From Phallusia fumigata (Eukaryota > Chordata > Ascidiacea > Phlebobranchia > Ascidiidae), in contig QXVZ01028938.1 in assembly GCA_008931825.1 (NCBI GenBank), positions 1-46,073 on the forward strand: 46,073 nt of DNA, written 5' to 3'. The notes beneath the pieces were generated by a model. It saw only the letters and a program-made list of their open reading frames with translations, was not told where the DNA came from and made no database searches. How positions within the stretch are numbered: position 1 is the first letter of the stretch; the number at the start of each line of letters is the position of its first letter. The position numbers were made by a program, and so were the translations under genes. Below are positions 23,053-34,400 of this stretch, in pieces.

Positions 23053-24227
23053 GGGGGCGTAGGGGTTCAATAATTTAAGCGCCATCTGTTGGATATGGAA
23101 TAGCGTGCGATTCTTGTGCTTCCAGGTACAGCGGCGTTACATGCCTCGTTTCTTTTAACTTTTTGCTTGGATTAGTGTATTTTCAAAGTGTTTAAAATCT
23201 TTAAAACTACGTTGCTTTAGTAACGACCTCTTAATGTGATACAGTTGGTACACAACATGGGTTTAAATATATTGCTTTGAGGACAGTTCCATTTGGTAGC
23301 GATAATCAAACAAGTTACACTTAAAGCTATGAATTGTAAAGCTTGTGAAAACTTCGTGTACAATCCTGTTTCATGTTTAATTTATTTCTGCTTCTAAAAA
23401 CAATACAAGTAAGATTAAATCCGTGCGAAAACTGCGACAGGAACTGAACACTAAGCCGTAATCAAACGGCCGAATAACCAGCGGTGTAAATTTGCCCTGC
23501 GCTTCGGTGTTCACCTTTCACTCTAGTTTCAAGGTGACAAGCCTCTGTTTGCATTTTTACGCACGACTGTGCAGAACTCAAGGTAAAAAGTTTTAGTGAA
23601 CGTTTGCAGTCGTTCGCGAAAAAGATGATAGAAAATTGAAACTTGCAGACTTCCTGCAGTGTTCTAAGTTAGTTTCACAGTAAAACGTACTATGCATAAT
23701 TTGAAGATAAATAGCAAACAATTCATTGGCATTTAACGTTTTGACTTTGCCACTTGCCGTATGCCTAAACTTTAAAGTCGTTTTATGCGGATAAAACCTT
23801 TTTGATTTTATTATTTAACTCTAAAAAATTTTTCATTTTAGTCGCTGAGATTTAAATGGCTGTATTCGGTTTCTACATAATTATTTACGGTCGACTGCTC
23901 ATATTTAACCGTAAAGCAAATATCAAATTGTCACGAATTTGATAAAATCAACAAACAGTTTGGGGCAAAACCACAGATTATTGTACTGCAGTGGGCAGGT
24001 AAGAGTACTGCATGAGTTCGAACTTTGACGTATGACACAAACAATTCGCCAACCTTTGTTTGTTTGGCTCGTAAAACACAGCCTTTCGTTTCTTACTTAT
24101 AAATTCTGTATTGGTCTTTTTTACCGAGATTTTGGATTCTTAGGCATACATACTTCATCAGCCTGGGCGACTGTTAACAGTTTGAGTACGGGCAGATTTG
24201 TTGCCGAAGCCACTGCCAGTTCTGATA
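23053..24227. other. Divergent upstream region of esterase (-) and YIPF6 (+)
   Basis: 1.2 kb. Possible non-coding 5' exon donors for YIPF6 occur at AAG|GTAAAA (about 23583) and GCAG|GTAAGA (about 23999), and possible acceptors or trans-splice sites lie just before the ATG (CAG ending near 24178 or 24219). None can be fixed from sequence alone. Confidence 0.3.
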
Positions 24228-26041
24228 ATGACAGATTTTCAAGATGTGTCCTATAGTGTTCCAGTAGAAGGGGAAATAGCACAGCCACAGGTTCCAGAAG
24301 AAGACGAGGATGATGGATTGTCAACGTTGGATGAGCCAGTCAAGGATACTTTTGTATGACTTTGGTTACTTTTTAAATAAGCTTAAAACTTTAAATACGA
24401 CATTTTTTGTATTCAATAAAATTTTGTAGGTGTAACAAACATGTTTATGCTAAAATCTATTATTTCAGTAAGTTTGTGTACAGGTGTATTTTCCGACCCA
24501 GGTTAAAATGTTGTTTTGAACTATCCAAGAATTCACATGGGTACACTAGTACAAATGTGCAAATTTACCAACATGTTTGTTTGTTTGTTTCTCAGAAACT
24601 GTATTTTATCAGCTGAAAATAGTGTTCATTTGCAGATCCGTGACATGAAGGTAATTGGTGCAAAATTTGCTCATATTATCTACCCAAGGAGCAACTCACT
24701 ACTTCTGAGAGATTGTAAGTGTATTAATGCATGTAACAATTTACATATTGGTTTGAAAACATGCTGAAAGCTAACACTCATATGTTGTATCAAACTGGCA
24801 TCATGAAACAATAAAAGTTTTATTAACAAAGAATGTCTGTAACCGGGGTCGGCAACCTCTCCCGAGCTGTGGGCCAAAACAAAGATCAGCAAGATCTCAG
24901 TGGGCCCTACTAATTTTTCAACTACAATTCTGTTCCCTTTATTGCATATAATGTTGATAAAACATATGCAGGGTATTCAGATTACCTTCTTATTTTAGCA
25001 TTTATTCAGCATAAGTGGAAAGCTATGGGCCTGAATGATTTTGCTTAACGGGCTGGAATTGGCCCCGGGCCATAGGTTGACGGCCTTGACTCCTGATATA
25101 CAGATATGTGATGTTTAATATCAAATGTACATATTTTGTGGTTTGGTGTATAGCTGCACATTTCTTAGTTTACCTGTCCCAAGCCTTTAAAACATGTAAT
25201 GTGTGAGTATTATACTTGTTGCAGGGGATTTATGGGGTCCGTTAGTTCTTTGTGTCATTCTTGCAGTTTTTTTGAATGGTAAGTAAATTAATTTTCTCCA
25301 TTATATACTTTAGACATGTTTTGTGAAATCTGCTTTTTCTCAGGTGTAAAAGATGAAACTACTGGTGGACAAGGCCCTCAATTTGCGGAGGTCTTTGTGG
25401 TTGTATGGGTTGGTGCTGGCATTGTAACTCTAAATTCACAACTGTTGGGTGGAAAAATGTATGTCACATCCCTATTACATTAATACAAAATTAATTGTTT
25501 GCCTAAATGCTTTGTCTCATATTTCAGATCATTCTTTCAAAGTGTTTGTGTTTTGGGCTACTGCATACTACCCCTGGTTGTTGCCATGATCATATGTTGG
25601 TTTCTTGTGAAGGCATTTACCCAGACTGTAGTATTTGTTGTGATTCGTGTAATCCTGGTTGCAGCTGCGTATGGATGGTCTATATTTGGTAAGGGCAGCT
25701 CTATTATGTATTGTGTATAGATACAGTTTGTTTTATAAGTAGATACTATAAACATTTTTGTATTTCTAAATTACCCCCAAAAAAGTCAACAGCCAAGTCA
25801 TGAATTTACCACATTTATCTTTCTCCCACCAGTTTTTTTCCGGTTGTCTGTTGCTTGCTTGCTTGTGAATTCAGCAGAATTCCGGCTTCTAGACTTCCGG
25901 CTTCTAGATTTTATAAATATTGTTACAGCTTCAGTTGCATTTCTTGGCGACAGTCAACCGAAAGGAAGGAAAGCACTCGCAGTGTTTCCAATTTGTTTGT
26001 TTTACTTTATTCTTGCTTGGATGGTGGTGACCTACTCCTAG
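24228..26041 (+). CDS. YIPF6: YIPF6, Yip1-domain Golgi membrane protein
   Basis: Six exons: 24228-24353, 24636-24714, 25225-25278, 25344-25458, 25528-25688, 25929-26041 (TAG), giving 215 aa. The match to vertebrate YIPF6 is clear throughout: VPVEGEI near residue 12, the HIIYPRSNSLLLRDWDLWGP block, GGQGPQFAEVFVVVW, TLNSQLLGGKISFFQSVCVL, GYCILPLVVAM, and the C-terminal AFLGDSQPKGRKALAVFP segment with the last helix. The N-terminus is cytosolic and acidic (EEDEDD), followed by five membrane segments, the usual Yip1 layout. Yip1-family proteins bind Rab GTPases and act in ER-Golgi and Golgi trafficking. The N-terminus is shorter than in human. The acceptor of exon 6 (TTACAG at 25928) was chosen over a second CAG six bases later because it restores the family ASVAFL reading. 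Confidence 0.95.
24842..25095. mobile_element. Degenerate hAT-type MITE in YIPF6 intron 2
   Basis: The left end CCGGGGTCGGCAACCTCTCC resembles the common hAT terminus CAGGGGTCGGCAACC. The right end, read on the other strand, is CAGGAGTCAAGGCCGTCAAC followed by CTATGGCCCGG. GGGCC-type subterminal motifs mirror each other. The element is about 255 bp with no coding capacity. An 8 bp target duplication is not visible, so the copy is old or its ends are slightly misplaced. Confidence 0.55.
25880..25909 (+). repeat. 15 bp tandem duplication before YIPF6 exon 6
   Basis: TTCCGGCTTCTAGAC is followed directly by TTCCGGCTTCTAGAT, 19-48 nt upstream of the 3' splice site, so it duplicates the branch-site region. 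Confidence 0.7.
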
Positions 26042-26344
26042 CAGGGATTGCCCCACATGCATTTATACAGAAAAATGTCCCTTTGGGCTATTGGTGCTGT
26101 TCTGGCTTGGGCTGTCAGATACATAGAAGTGCCAATATGTAGTCTGTGTCACATCCCAATATTGCTAAAATGCTAGCTTACATTACAGCTAGGCTTAGCA
26201 ACAGTGTGTATGTGTACTTTGTAGTTATTGTATCAAAGTATTGTTATACTATCTTGCATTTATTCGGCAATTTGTTGTTGACTTAAAATATAACTTCTAT
26301 AATGTATTTAAAAGGTACACTATGTTTGCAGCTTAACTGAACAT

Positions 26345-26350
26345 AATAAA
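26345..26350 (+). terminator. YIPF6 polyadenylation signal AATAAA
   Basis: Canonical AATAAA about 300 nt after the YIPF6 stop, the first on the + strand. Confidence 0.55.
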
Positions 26351-28472
26351 CTTGTCGGTACATTGCGCTCATGAATAAGTATAGGTTTAAAAACAACTTG
26401 TTGGTTTGGTACAAATATTAATCTTTAAATGGAAAAGGTCGTAAGTGCTGCACCACATATAAACTAAGCATTGGTAAAACTCATAAAATAGGTTGCATAA
26501 TTGTACAAAGTATAACATTTTATACGCCCATACTTTCAATAGGTCTCGTGTTTTGAAACAGTTCTACTAGCAATGGCTGTACACATTTCATTACATGCTA
26601 TAATGCATATTTTATTGTGTTGTTTCACTATGCTGTGCAATGAACAAATATATATTCAATGAAAATCAGTATCCACAAATCCCAAGAAAAGCAGCAGGAA
26701 ATGGTTGTTGAGGGGACCTTATTGGCCTGTTGTAAGTACAGTACATTTGAAAAGCTCATCCTTGGCAGACATTGTTGTTTGTATTGAGGTAAATCTTGAT
26801 GTATATATGCCTGTATTTTGAATGGACCTCATCAGTATGATGACAGCTGCTCACACTACATTGTTTTCGGCTTTTTAAGAATACAGATTTTGACAATTTT
26901 TTATAAAAGTAGATTTTTTTTATAATGGAGATTTTCAATGTTTAGAGCTGCATCATTGCAAATTTAACTGCTTTAACTAGAACATTTAGCCATATTACCC
27001 ATATTACAGCAAATTTATCTACTAGGTGGGGTGTTGATAGTAGATATATGGTTATTCTAGAACTGTTGTTTCAAATCAAGAATATCGAATTCTGTACTGA
27101 TTTTGGTAGAATGTCACCCAGAGTTGCAAATGACAATCAACGACAGTTTGCGATCTCTGTGACGGCAAGATAGTTACCCTTTCAGCGTGAAGCAATTCTT
27201 AGGCGCTCGTCACCGTTACGTGCGAACGGTTAAAATACAACTGGACTTATGGACATGAGAAAAACTGATTCGGACTCGTCCCCGGACATTTTTTTTTAAT
27301 TTTTTAGTATTTGCGAAATAAGGAAACGCGTGGCTAAGTATCAGCGAAATAAGGATACCAATAACGTTGTACTGGCGCTGCTGCATCTATGCACCGAACA
27401 TTTAATACCACATGCACTATGATCTGTTGGTGCTAGTCACTTTTTTTAGATATCGTTGAGGATAAAATAGTTTCGTGCAAAAACTTCTTTCTCAATATGC
27501 TAGTGGGCAACGGCAAAGTTGAAACATCCCATTGAACTAGGTAAACTTATTTAAATGTAACAACTGCCTAATGTATCCGAAAAGCTTACACAAAGAAAAG
27601 CTTAGCTGTAGGACTGTATTACATATCACTTGCATGTATGTGTGTTTAATGAAACAACAGCAAATAAACCAAGGGTATCACCCCAATGACTAAATAAGAA
27701 GCGCAAATTTGTGCATTAAGAAGTGATTGTTCTGGGCTGTGCATTTTATCATGGCATAAATTTATCAGCTGATTTTTTATAACTCCCAAGTTAATCCAGG
27801 GCATTTTTGTAGATCAGTCAAGCGAGTTTGAATATTGTGGTAAAGAAAAAAATGAAGCAATTGCAGCAGTATGGTGCTGAGATTTGACTTCAGAAGAAAA
27901 TGAGAAAAGGCAGCAGATACAACCACAGTATGGCTTCTAGAAAAAACTGGGTGTAGGAAGTAAGTAGATTATATATAGAACTAATAGAACAGGGCTTACA
28001 ACCTATTTTCCAAGAATATCAAAGTAAAATCTGCCAGGTTTATCAAAAGGTTATAAATAATATTACCTGTGTGCAACAACATTGCACCACAAATTTGACA
28101 TTCCATTGACACATGTTAAGTTAAGAGAACGTGATGGTTTGATTAGTGGCCCCTGTTGTAAATTTAAAACATTGTAGTTATTTTTTATGCATGAAATGTA
28201 ATTTCTTTAATATTTAAAAGTAATGAAAGGAGTGGAGAAATTTAATTTAGCACAAAATACCGAACCACAAAAATCGGAAAAATCTCACATTGCAATAGAT
28301 CGACAATATTATACATGTATATAAATATTGCAACATTATAAAATCTGACATGTGTGTGGATGCAACTGTTAATTAGGACAAACAATAGCAAAAGAACAGT
28401 TGCAACCACATAATTGTACTACAAAAAATTAAACACAAGCAAAAAACCTTTGGCCGTATTTGATTAAATAAT
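26351..28472. other. Intergenic space between convergent YIPF6 and CRACD-like genes
   Basis: 2.1 kb, AT-rich, with no supported gene. A 12 bp direct repeat GCGAAATAAGGA occurs at 27313-27324 and 27344-27355. The less AT-rich stretch around 27130-27420 could be a decayed insertion, but no family is recognisable. The CRACD-like 3' end should lie here; TTTAAT (ATTAAA on the - strand) near 28205 and 28232 are candidates. Confidence 0.4.
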
Positions 28473-31400
28473 TCAGACTGTGCCATCAACCCAGCGTTTT
28501 TGCTTTGCCATTGCAATCGCAAACCATGGGGGTGGGTTTTGCTTAACTGCATCAACAGGCGGGGAAACTGGGTTTTTGTAAGTGTCAGTTTTGGTCATTT
28601 CTACTTTGCCCTGTGAATTTGAATCCGTGCTAATGGAACGAAGGGCTGCAGTTTTTTCCATTGGTGGCCTATTCTCCTCCATGCTCTTGTTATTCCTGTT
28701 TGATTTGTACTGGCTCATGGTGGAGGAGCTTTTAAAAGATATCTTGCTTGTTTCTGCGATTGATGGCTTCCTTGTAGGTTTTGGGTCTTCTGTTTGAGGC
28801 GGTTTTACTTCTATTTCCACAGGTTTGCTTTCTGTTACCTACAAACAGAAAGTTATTTGACACTGCTGAGCATGTAAAAGTAGATCACAGATTGGAAGTG
28901 GTTGGTATTGCCTAATTGGTGGTAAAACACTGTTCTTATGTTTTGTATTTCCTTCAGCAAAATTATTTTCTCACATTGCTTGATGCCAGTAACAGTTACA
29001 GTATGGGCGAACCAGAATTTAGCCTAGTAGAATGAACAAAACTAATTCATATAGCTGAACATTGCATTTAATGGAAGAAAAACTCTTGTGGTGTGTTTTT
29101 ACGACTTACAAAAAAACAACGGAAACAAACATCTGAATAAAAAAAGCATACACAACTAAGACCAAATTGGGAACTGAAAGCTTAGGGATTTGAACTAAGT
29201 TACCTTTGGGGTTGTTTCCATAATGTCAATAAGTTGACTTGGAGCAATTGCAGTTTCCCACTTTTTTGATCTTCGACGAGCCAGTGACACCCAGGATGGT
29301 CCATCGCCAGGAGTCACATTTTCATTCTGGTCTTTTACCACCTCTGGTAATTCATTGTTCACTTTGTCACTTGATGATTCCTTGGGAAGTAGAGAAGTTT
29401 TTGTTTCAGCTTTGTCAGTAGCTGGATCTATGGGTGTTTTAGTTGAAACCCTGCGAGATTTCGGCTTCTTTGCCACTGCTGGAGGTGAAACTTTTGTTTC
29501 AGTTACCACCAGACTTTCTTGAATGTTTACTTGCATGGTTTCAGTCAAGTCTAAAGCATCATTTACTTCTTTTATGGCAATATTGCTGTTGTTCTTATTC
29601 CAAGATGCCTTAACGTTGTTTCCAGCAACAAACTGTGATCTCAGCTTTGTTGGAGATTTAGCTGGACTTTTTGGTGCAACACTTGGCTTATCACCAACTT
29701 TTTTGCCATTGCTGACAACTTCAAGTTTTTCCACTTGTGGCTTGTTAGGAACCTTCCACTTTGGGACAATCTTTTCACTATTTTCCTTGTTGCTATTAGT
29801 GGGGTTACCAAACTGGGGTCGACTGCTATTTGACTGCCATTGAGATTTTGCACTTCCCACTGAATGCTTTGGTGACTTTACAATTTCTTTGGACTCTTTC
29901 TTATCAGCTTTTTTGCTTGGCTTTTCATCTGTCGGTGATTTTCCCTTAGTTGCAGATATTGGTGTATTTTCTTTGGATGCTGATTCCTCTTCCGAAGAAG
30001 ATGGATTTTTTACTGGTTGCTCATTCAATGTTTTGTCTGATTCCGTTGGTACCGCAGATTCATTTTCTTTGATTTGAAGATTGTTTGGCCTTGTTTTCTT
30101 AAGTTTCACAGCAAAAACTGGTGCATCATTTGTTTCATTTGGGCCTTTTTCTGTTTTGGGCTTTGCGTCTTTTACTGGAGAATATTTCTTTGAAGGTGAT
30201 GAGGGAGGCTGTTTAATATTTTTGTCATTATTAGGTTCATCTTTGGCTTGGTCAGATGTTGCAACTTCCTTTTCTATAACAATTGGTTTAGGGGACAGAA
30301 CTTGCCGGCCTGAGTGTTTTCTCTGCACTGCATTAGAATTCTCTTTTTCTCCACCCATTTTGGCCTTGAGCAAAGCCACTTTGGAAACAGGACTTGAATC
30401 ATCTACTTCCATGTTGTCAACAAATGAAGGCTTATCATTTGCAGTGAATTTATCTTCTGGTGATGGTGGGTTGCCTGTGCTGCTTCCAGAGTGATTTCTT
30501 ACTTTCTTTAATTGTACAAATGGACTTTTTGGCCTTTCTTCTTGCATTGGGGATGGAGATACTGTTTCTTTTATATTTGAACTTTCTTTATCACCTTTGT
30601 TTTCCATAGGTAGTAAAGGTTTTTCTTTTTTAAAACTATCTTTCTTTAGGCTCTTTTTCTTTTCCAAAACAGCAAGGTAATTAACTTCCTCATTTGGGGA
30701 TTTTTCACTTTCTGTTTTTTTGGTTTCAACGGGTGTTAGCTTGTATTGCTTTATGTCATTAGGGGTCTTCACAGTCTTCTCTGATTCGTCATCCTCTTTT
30801 TTGACTGGTGTTACGTTTAACCAACTTGGTTTAAAATCCAATTTCTTTGGGCTTTCATTTGCGGTGCTCTGATTTAATGACTCAGTGCACTTTTTAACCT
30901 TAGGTGGTGAAAACTTGGCAGTCTTTGGTGTGTTGTCTGGAGATTTAGTACTTTTCTGTTCAGTACAAGCCGGACTTGATGTCGTTTTGGTAACTTTGGT
31001 CCATCTTGGTTTCGGGTGTGGAGCAGCTGTGGGTGATTGTTGCTTTTTGTTGTCATTCCCACCAAATTTGGAGAAATCTTTTTTTTCATCAGTTGGGGTT
31101 TTTCTCAGTTTTATGCCTTTCATGTCCTGCAGTGTGGGCACAATGCCAGGTCCCTTAAACGAGTGTGACTTTCTAACTGTGGTCTTCGACTCCTCTGGTG
31201 CCTCATTTTCTTTAGCAGACTCGAGGGGCTTTTTTCTTGGAGAGGTTGATTTTGGCCTTGAACCTGAACCAAAAGAAAATATGACTTTAAAATGAAAAAT
31301 TTTTAAAAAAAGAAAGAAAAAAAGAAAAATTTTTGAGTCAAATTGTTTTTTAGTTGCATGATATTGGAACTATTAAAAATTTAGTTGTTATGGTAAGCTG

Positions 31401-34400
31401 AGACATTCATCAAGCACACAACTTGAATAACAGGATCAATCATGCAACAAAAGAATCTCTATGATAGGGTCCAACATTTGTGGCACGACAATATGTGGAA
31501 AGCCATCCTGCTAATATGAATGATTTTTACATCACAATGACACAGATTTCGCCTCATAACAGGCTCAGCTGCAGCAGGGATATATTTTTAGCATCAATGG
31601 GCCCACAATGACATGTTTGTAGAATTAATGCAGGGATGTGTGCACTGATGTCATATCCTATGTGCTGCATTGTACCCAGACATTACATGCCATGTACACA
31701 AACTCATTTGGTGAAAGCATGTATATTGGTTAAGCTCATCAGAATATTACTTGTTTTGTTGTTAATATGGTGTGTTTAATCCCACCTTTGTATCCATATA
31801 TTATACAGCTTCGTCCCAAAAGTTTTTATTGTTGTCACCAAGAAAAATTAAACATAACATGAACATGGGAAAACAGAGCAGATAAAATGTCTATGTTCAG
31901 TAATATATTTTGTACAAGGTTCTACTAACCGGTATCTGTGCTGGAAAACACTGCCTGGTCAAAAACTCCATTGCTTTCGTCCCAAAAGTTAATGGATTCT
32001 GTAAGTTCAGGTCCGGCTGAAGCAGGTCTCTGAAATTGAAAAAAAGTCCTTGCATCATAATGGTTGCTAGTGGCGTTGTGTCAATACAACTAATACAACT
32101 CTAACTATAAATGGTTACATTTCAAATATTTTTTTTAGTGGTAATGGGTTAACAAAGGTTAACAAACTTGTAGCAATAACCATTTTTACTGAATATTTGC
32201 TGTAGAATTAACCAACCATGTGCTTGCTTAAGTTATTTCGTGTTTTAGAGGTTATCAAAAAATCCACATGGTTTTACTAGCATATAATTAGCTTTTTTTC
32301 TCAAAATCTTATTAATTTAGGGCATTGCTTTGAAACGTTTGCATTTAAACGTATCCACTATCTACCAGCTCCCAAGCAGTTACGTTTTTAACCAAGTTTG
32401 ATGTGTCTTTGGTCAAATCACACATACAAAGACAACCAACTGCATGCCACGACCTCGGACAAGCACAAATTGCTCAACAATATCACAAAACAACGATAAC
32501 AATACTAACAAACACCCACCTTGACGCCTTTGCTGCGTCTATGGTTCGTCCTTCGGTTCTTGGGTCGTGCGGCAATCTTGTCATAGGCGGCGGTGTTATT
32601 GAGAAAATGCTGGGCCGAAGTTCCACTCACTACGGTTTCCATGTCTGTAGAAACGCACAACAACCATCAAACTTCTGTGAAAATGTTACGATGGCCTACT
32701 CATTTGTGCTAGTCCATTAAAAAATGCTGCAAAAGGGGTATAATGCAATATGAACTGAAAAACACACGAAGAAAATATGTACACACTGCAAGGGGCTGCA
32801 AAACTAATGCCCTATGAAATGACTAAACAACTTCTCATCATTGGAAACCATTTTGTTAACGCCTGATCAAACGTGATAATTGCGAATGCAAAATCTATCC
32901 TGATGAACTACTTAAAAGCTGGTGGCTGCAAAGTCCATGCAACAACATATTTGTAGCAGCATGGGGCACTCGACGTTTTAATCGACGCTGTGTCAATAAA
33001 AAATACAGACAACCAATGTACTGCAATGTATGCGCAAAACTTAGGTGTACAACAAGGGTGGCACAACATGTAGTTGTGTGTTGCGTTAAGTGACCTTGCA
33101 CGCCTGTAGCAAGTTTTTAACTAAGCGTTTACGAGTTTTTTGGAATTCCATTGAAATTTATGAGATGAAACCTAAAAACTCCGCCGTTATAACGAAGAAT
33201 TGTTGGACACAACTGCACTAACGCTGCCTTAAACCAGTTCAAGGTGTACAAAGTCACCGTGTAAACATAAGTACAAGTTTCTATTACTTTTACCTCGAAT
33301 ATTTACTGTTGCAAATTGCTTTCTAAAACTTTTTTTGCATCGTCATGTATGAACTTTTCTGACTAACAGTACCTTTCAATCTGCAACGTCGACTTTTCGT
33401 GTTGATAACGGCTGCTTCCTGTCTTGATAAGCGCAGAAATGCAACGCCGCAATACCCGTTACACCACAACACAGGAACGGACTGTAGATAGCAATGAAAC
33501 ACACGCACGCGCTGTCAACGTACAACGTATGCATTCGACGGATTCGACAGGCAAAAGGCGAATAACATTCCAATGCTTGCGTTTCCCACGCTTTTCTCGG
33601 CTCCCAGAGTGGAAGGCCAAAAAGGTCGCTTTGCCAGCAATAACAGTAGAAGGCGGTGTAGCACTGCGTTGCAACATCCTGTTATCTTCGCGCTAAAGGA
33701 CTCCGGCCCCTAAATCGTGCTGTGACGCGACGCTAAGCTAATAAGGCCACAATGCATGCATAATTCACACCCCAAGCGACCCTACTATTGCAAACATTTC
33801 GCTGCCGAGCGTGTTGATATAAACTGCGACAAGGGGACAATTGTGGACGCGCTCTCTCGCTCGCTAAACAGGATTGTGACGTGTTGAAATGACGTCACAA
33901 AGGGACACGTCATGTCGAAGACAGCGCGAAGAATGATTGACAGAACAACGTGTACGCTGCGACATGTAAGGGGCCTATAAACAGTGGCACGTATTGTGGG
34001 AACATCGTAAGATTAGCTGTCAATCAAAACACATCGAAAATGGCATTAATGTGTTTCGCGTGGTCGCCTTTTCCGCTGGGACCCTTTTGCAGTATGTGAC
34101 GCTGTGTTATTGTACTTTGAAAATCTTACACCATGTAAAATTTGATGTACCTATAGCGACTGTCCTGTTCATAGTTTTGATACTGAGTCGTTTGGCATCA
34201 GTGTTGAGCAATTCATCACATGAATGGGGAAATTGACCCATTAAAAGTGGTAAAGCACGAAAAACTCGTTAGTTTAAAATCGTGGAAGCTCAACAAATTA
34301 CTTTGATTTCGAGGTATCCGGTGCTGGGGATTTTGCCCGTCTTGCGAAAATTGCCGCATGTTAATCGATTTCGCTCTTATTAACATAAGAATAAAATGAC

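Noticed and set aside
22997..23083. Esterase start at ATG 23083 (MALKLLNPY...)
   Set aside because: Its frame reaches a stop shortly after the next exon junction; the donor phase requires another frame.
29239..31295. Several + strand open frames of 60-137 codons opposite the large CRACD exon
   Set aside because: They are shadows of the long - strand frame, hydrophobic by antisense codon bias, and lack similarity or splice context.
33323..33696. Overlapping open frames on both strands in a GC-richer patch
   Set aside because: Four mutually overlapping frames without similarity; base composition alone explains them.
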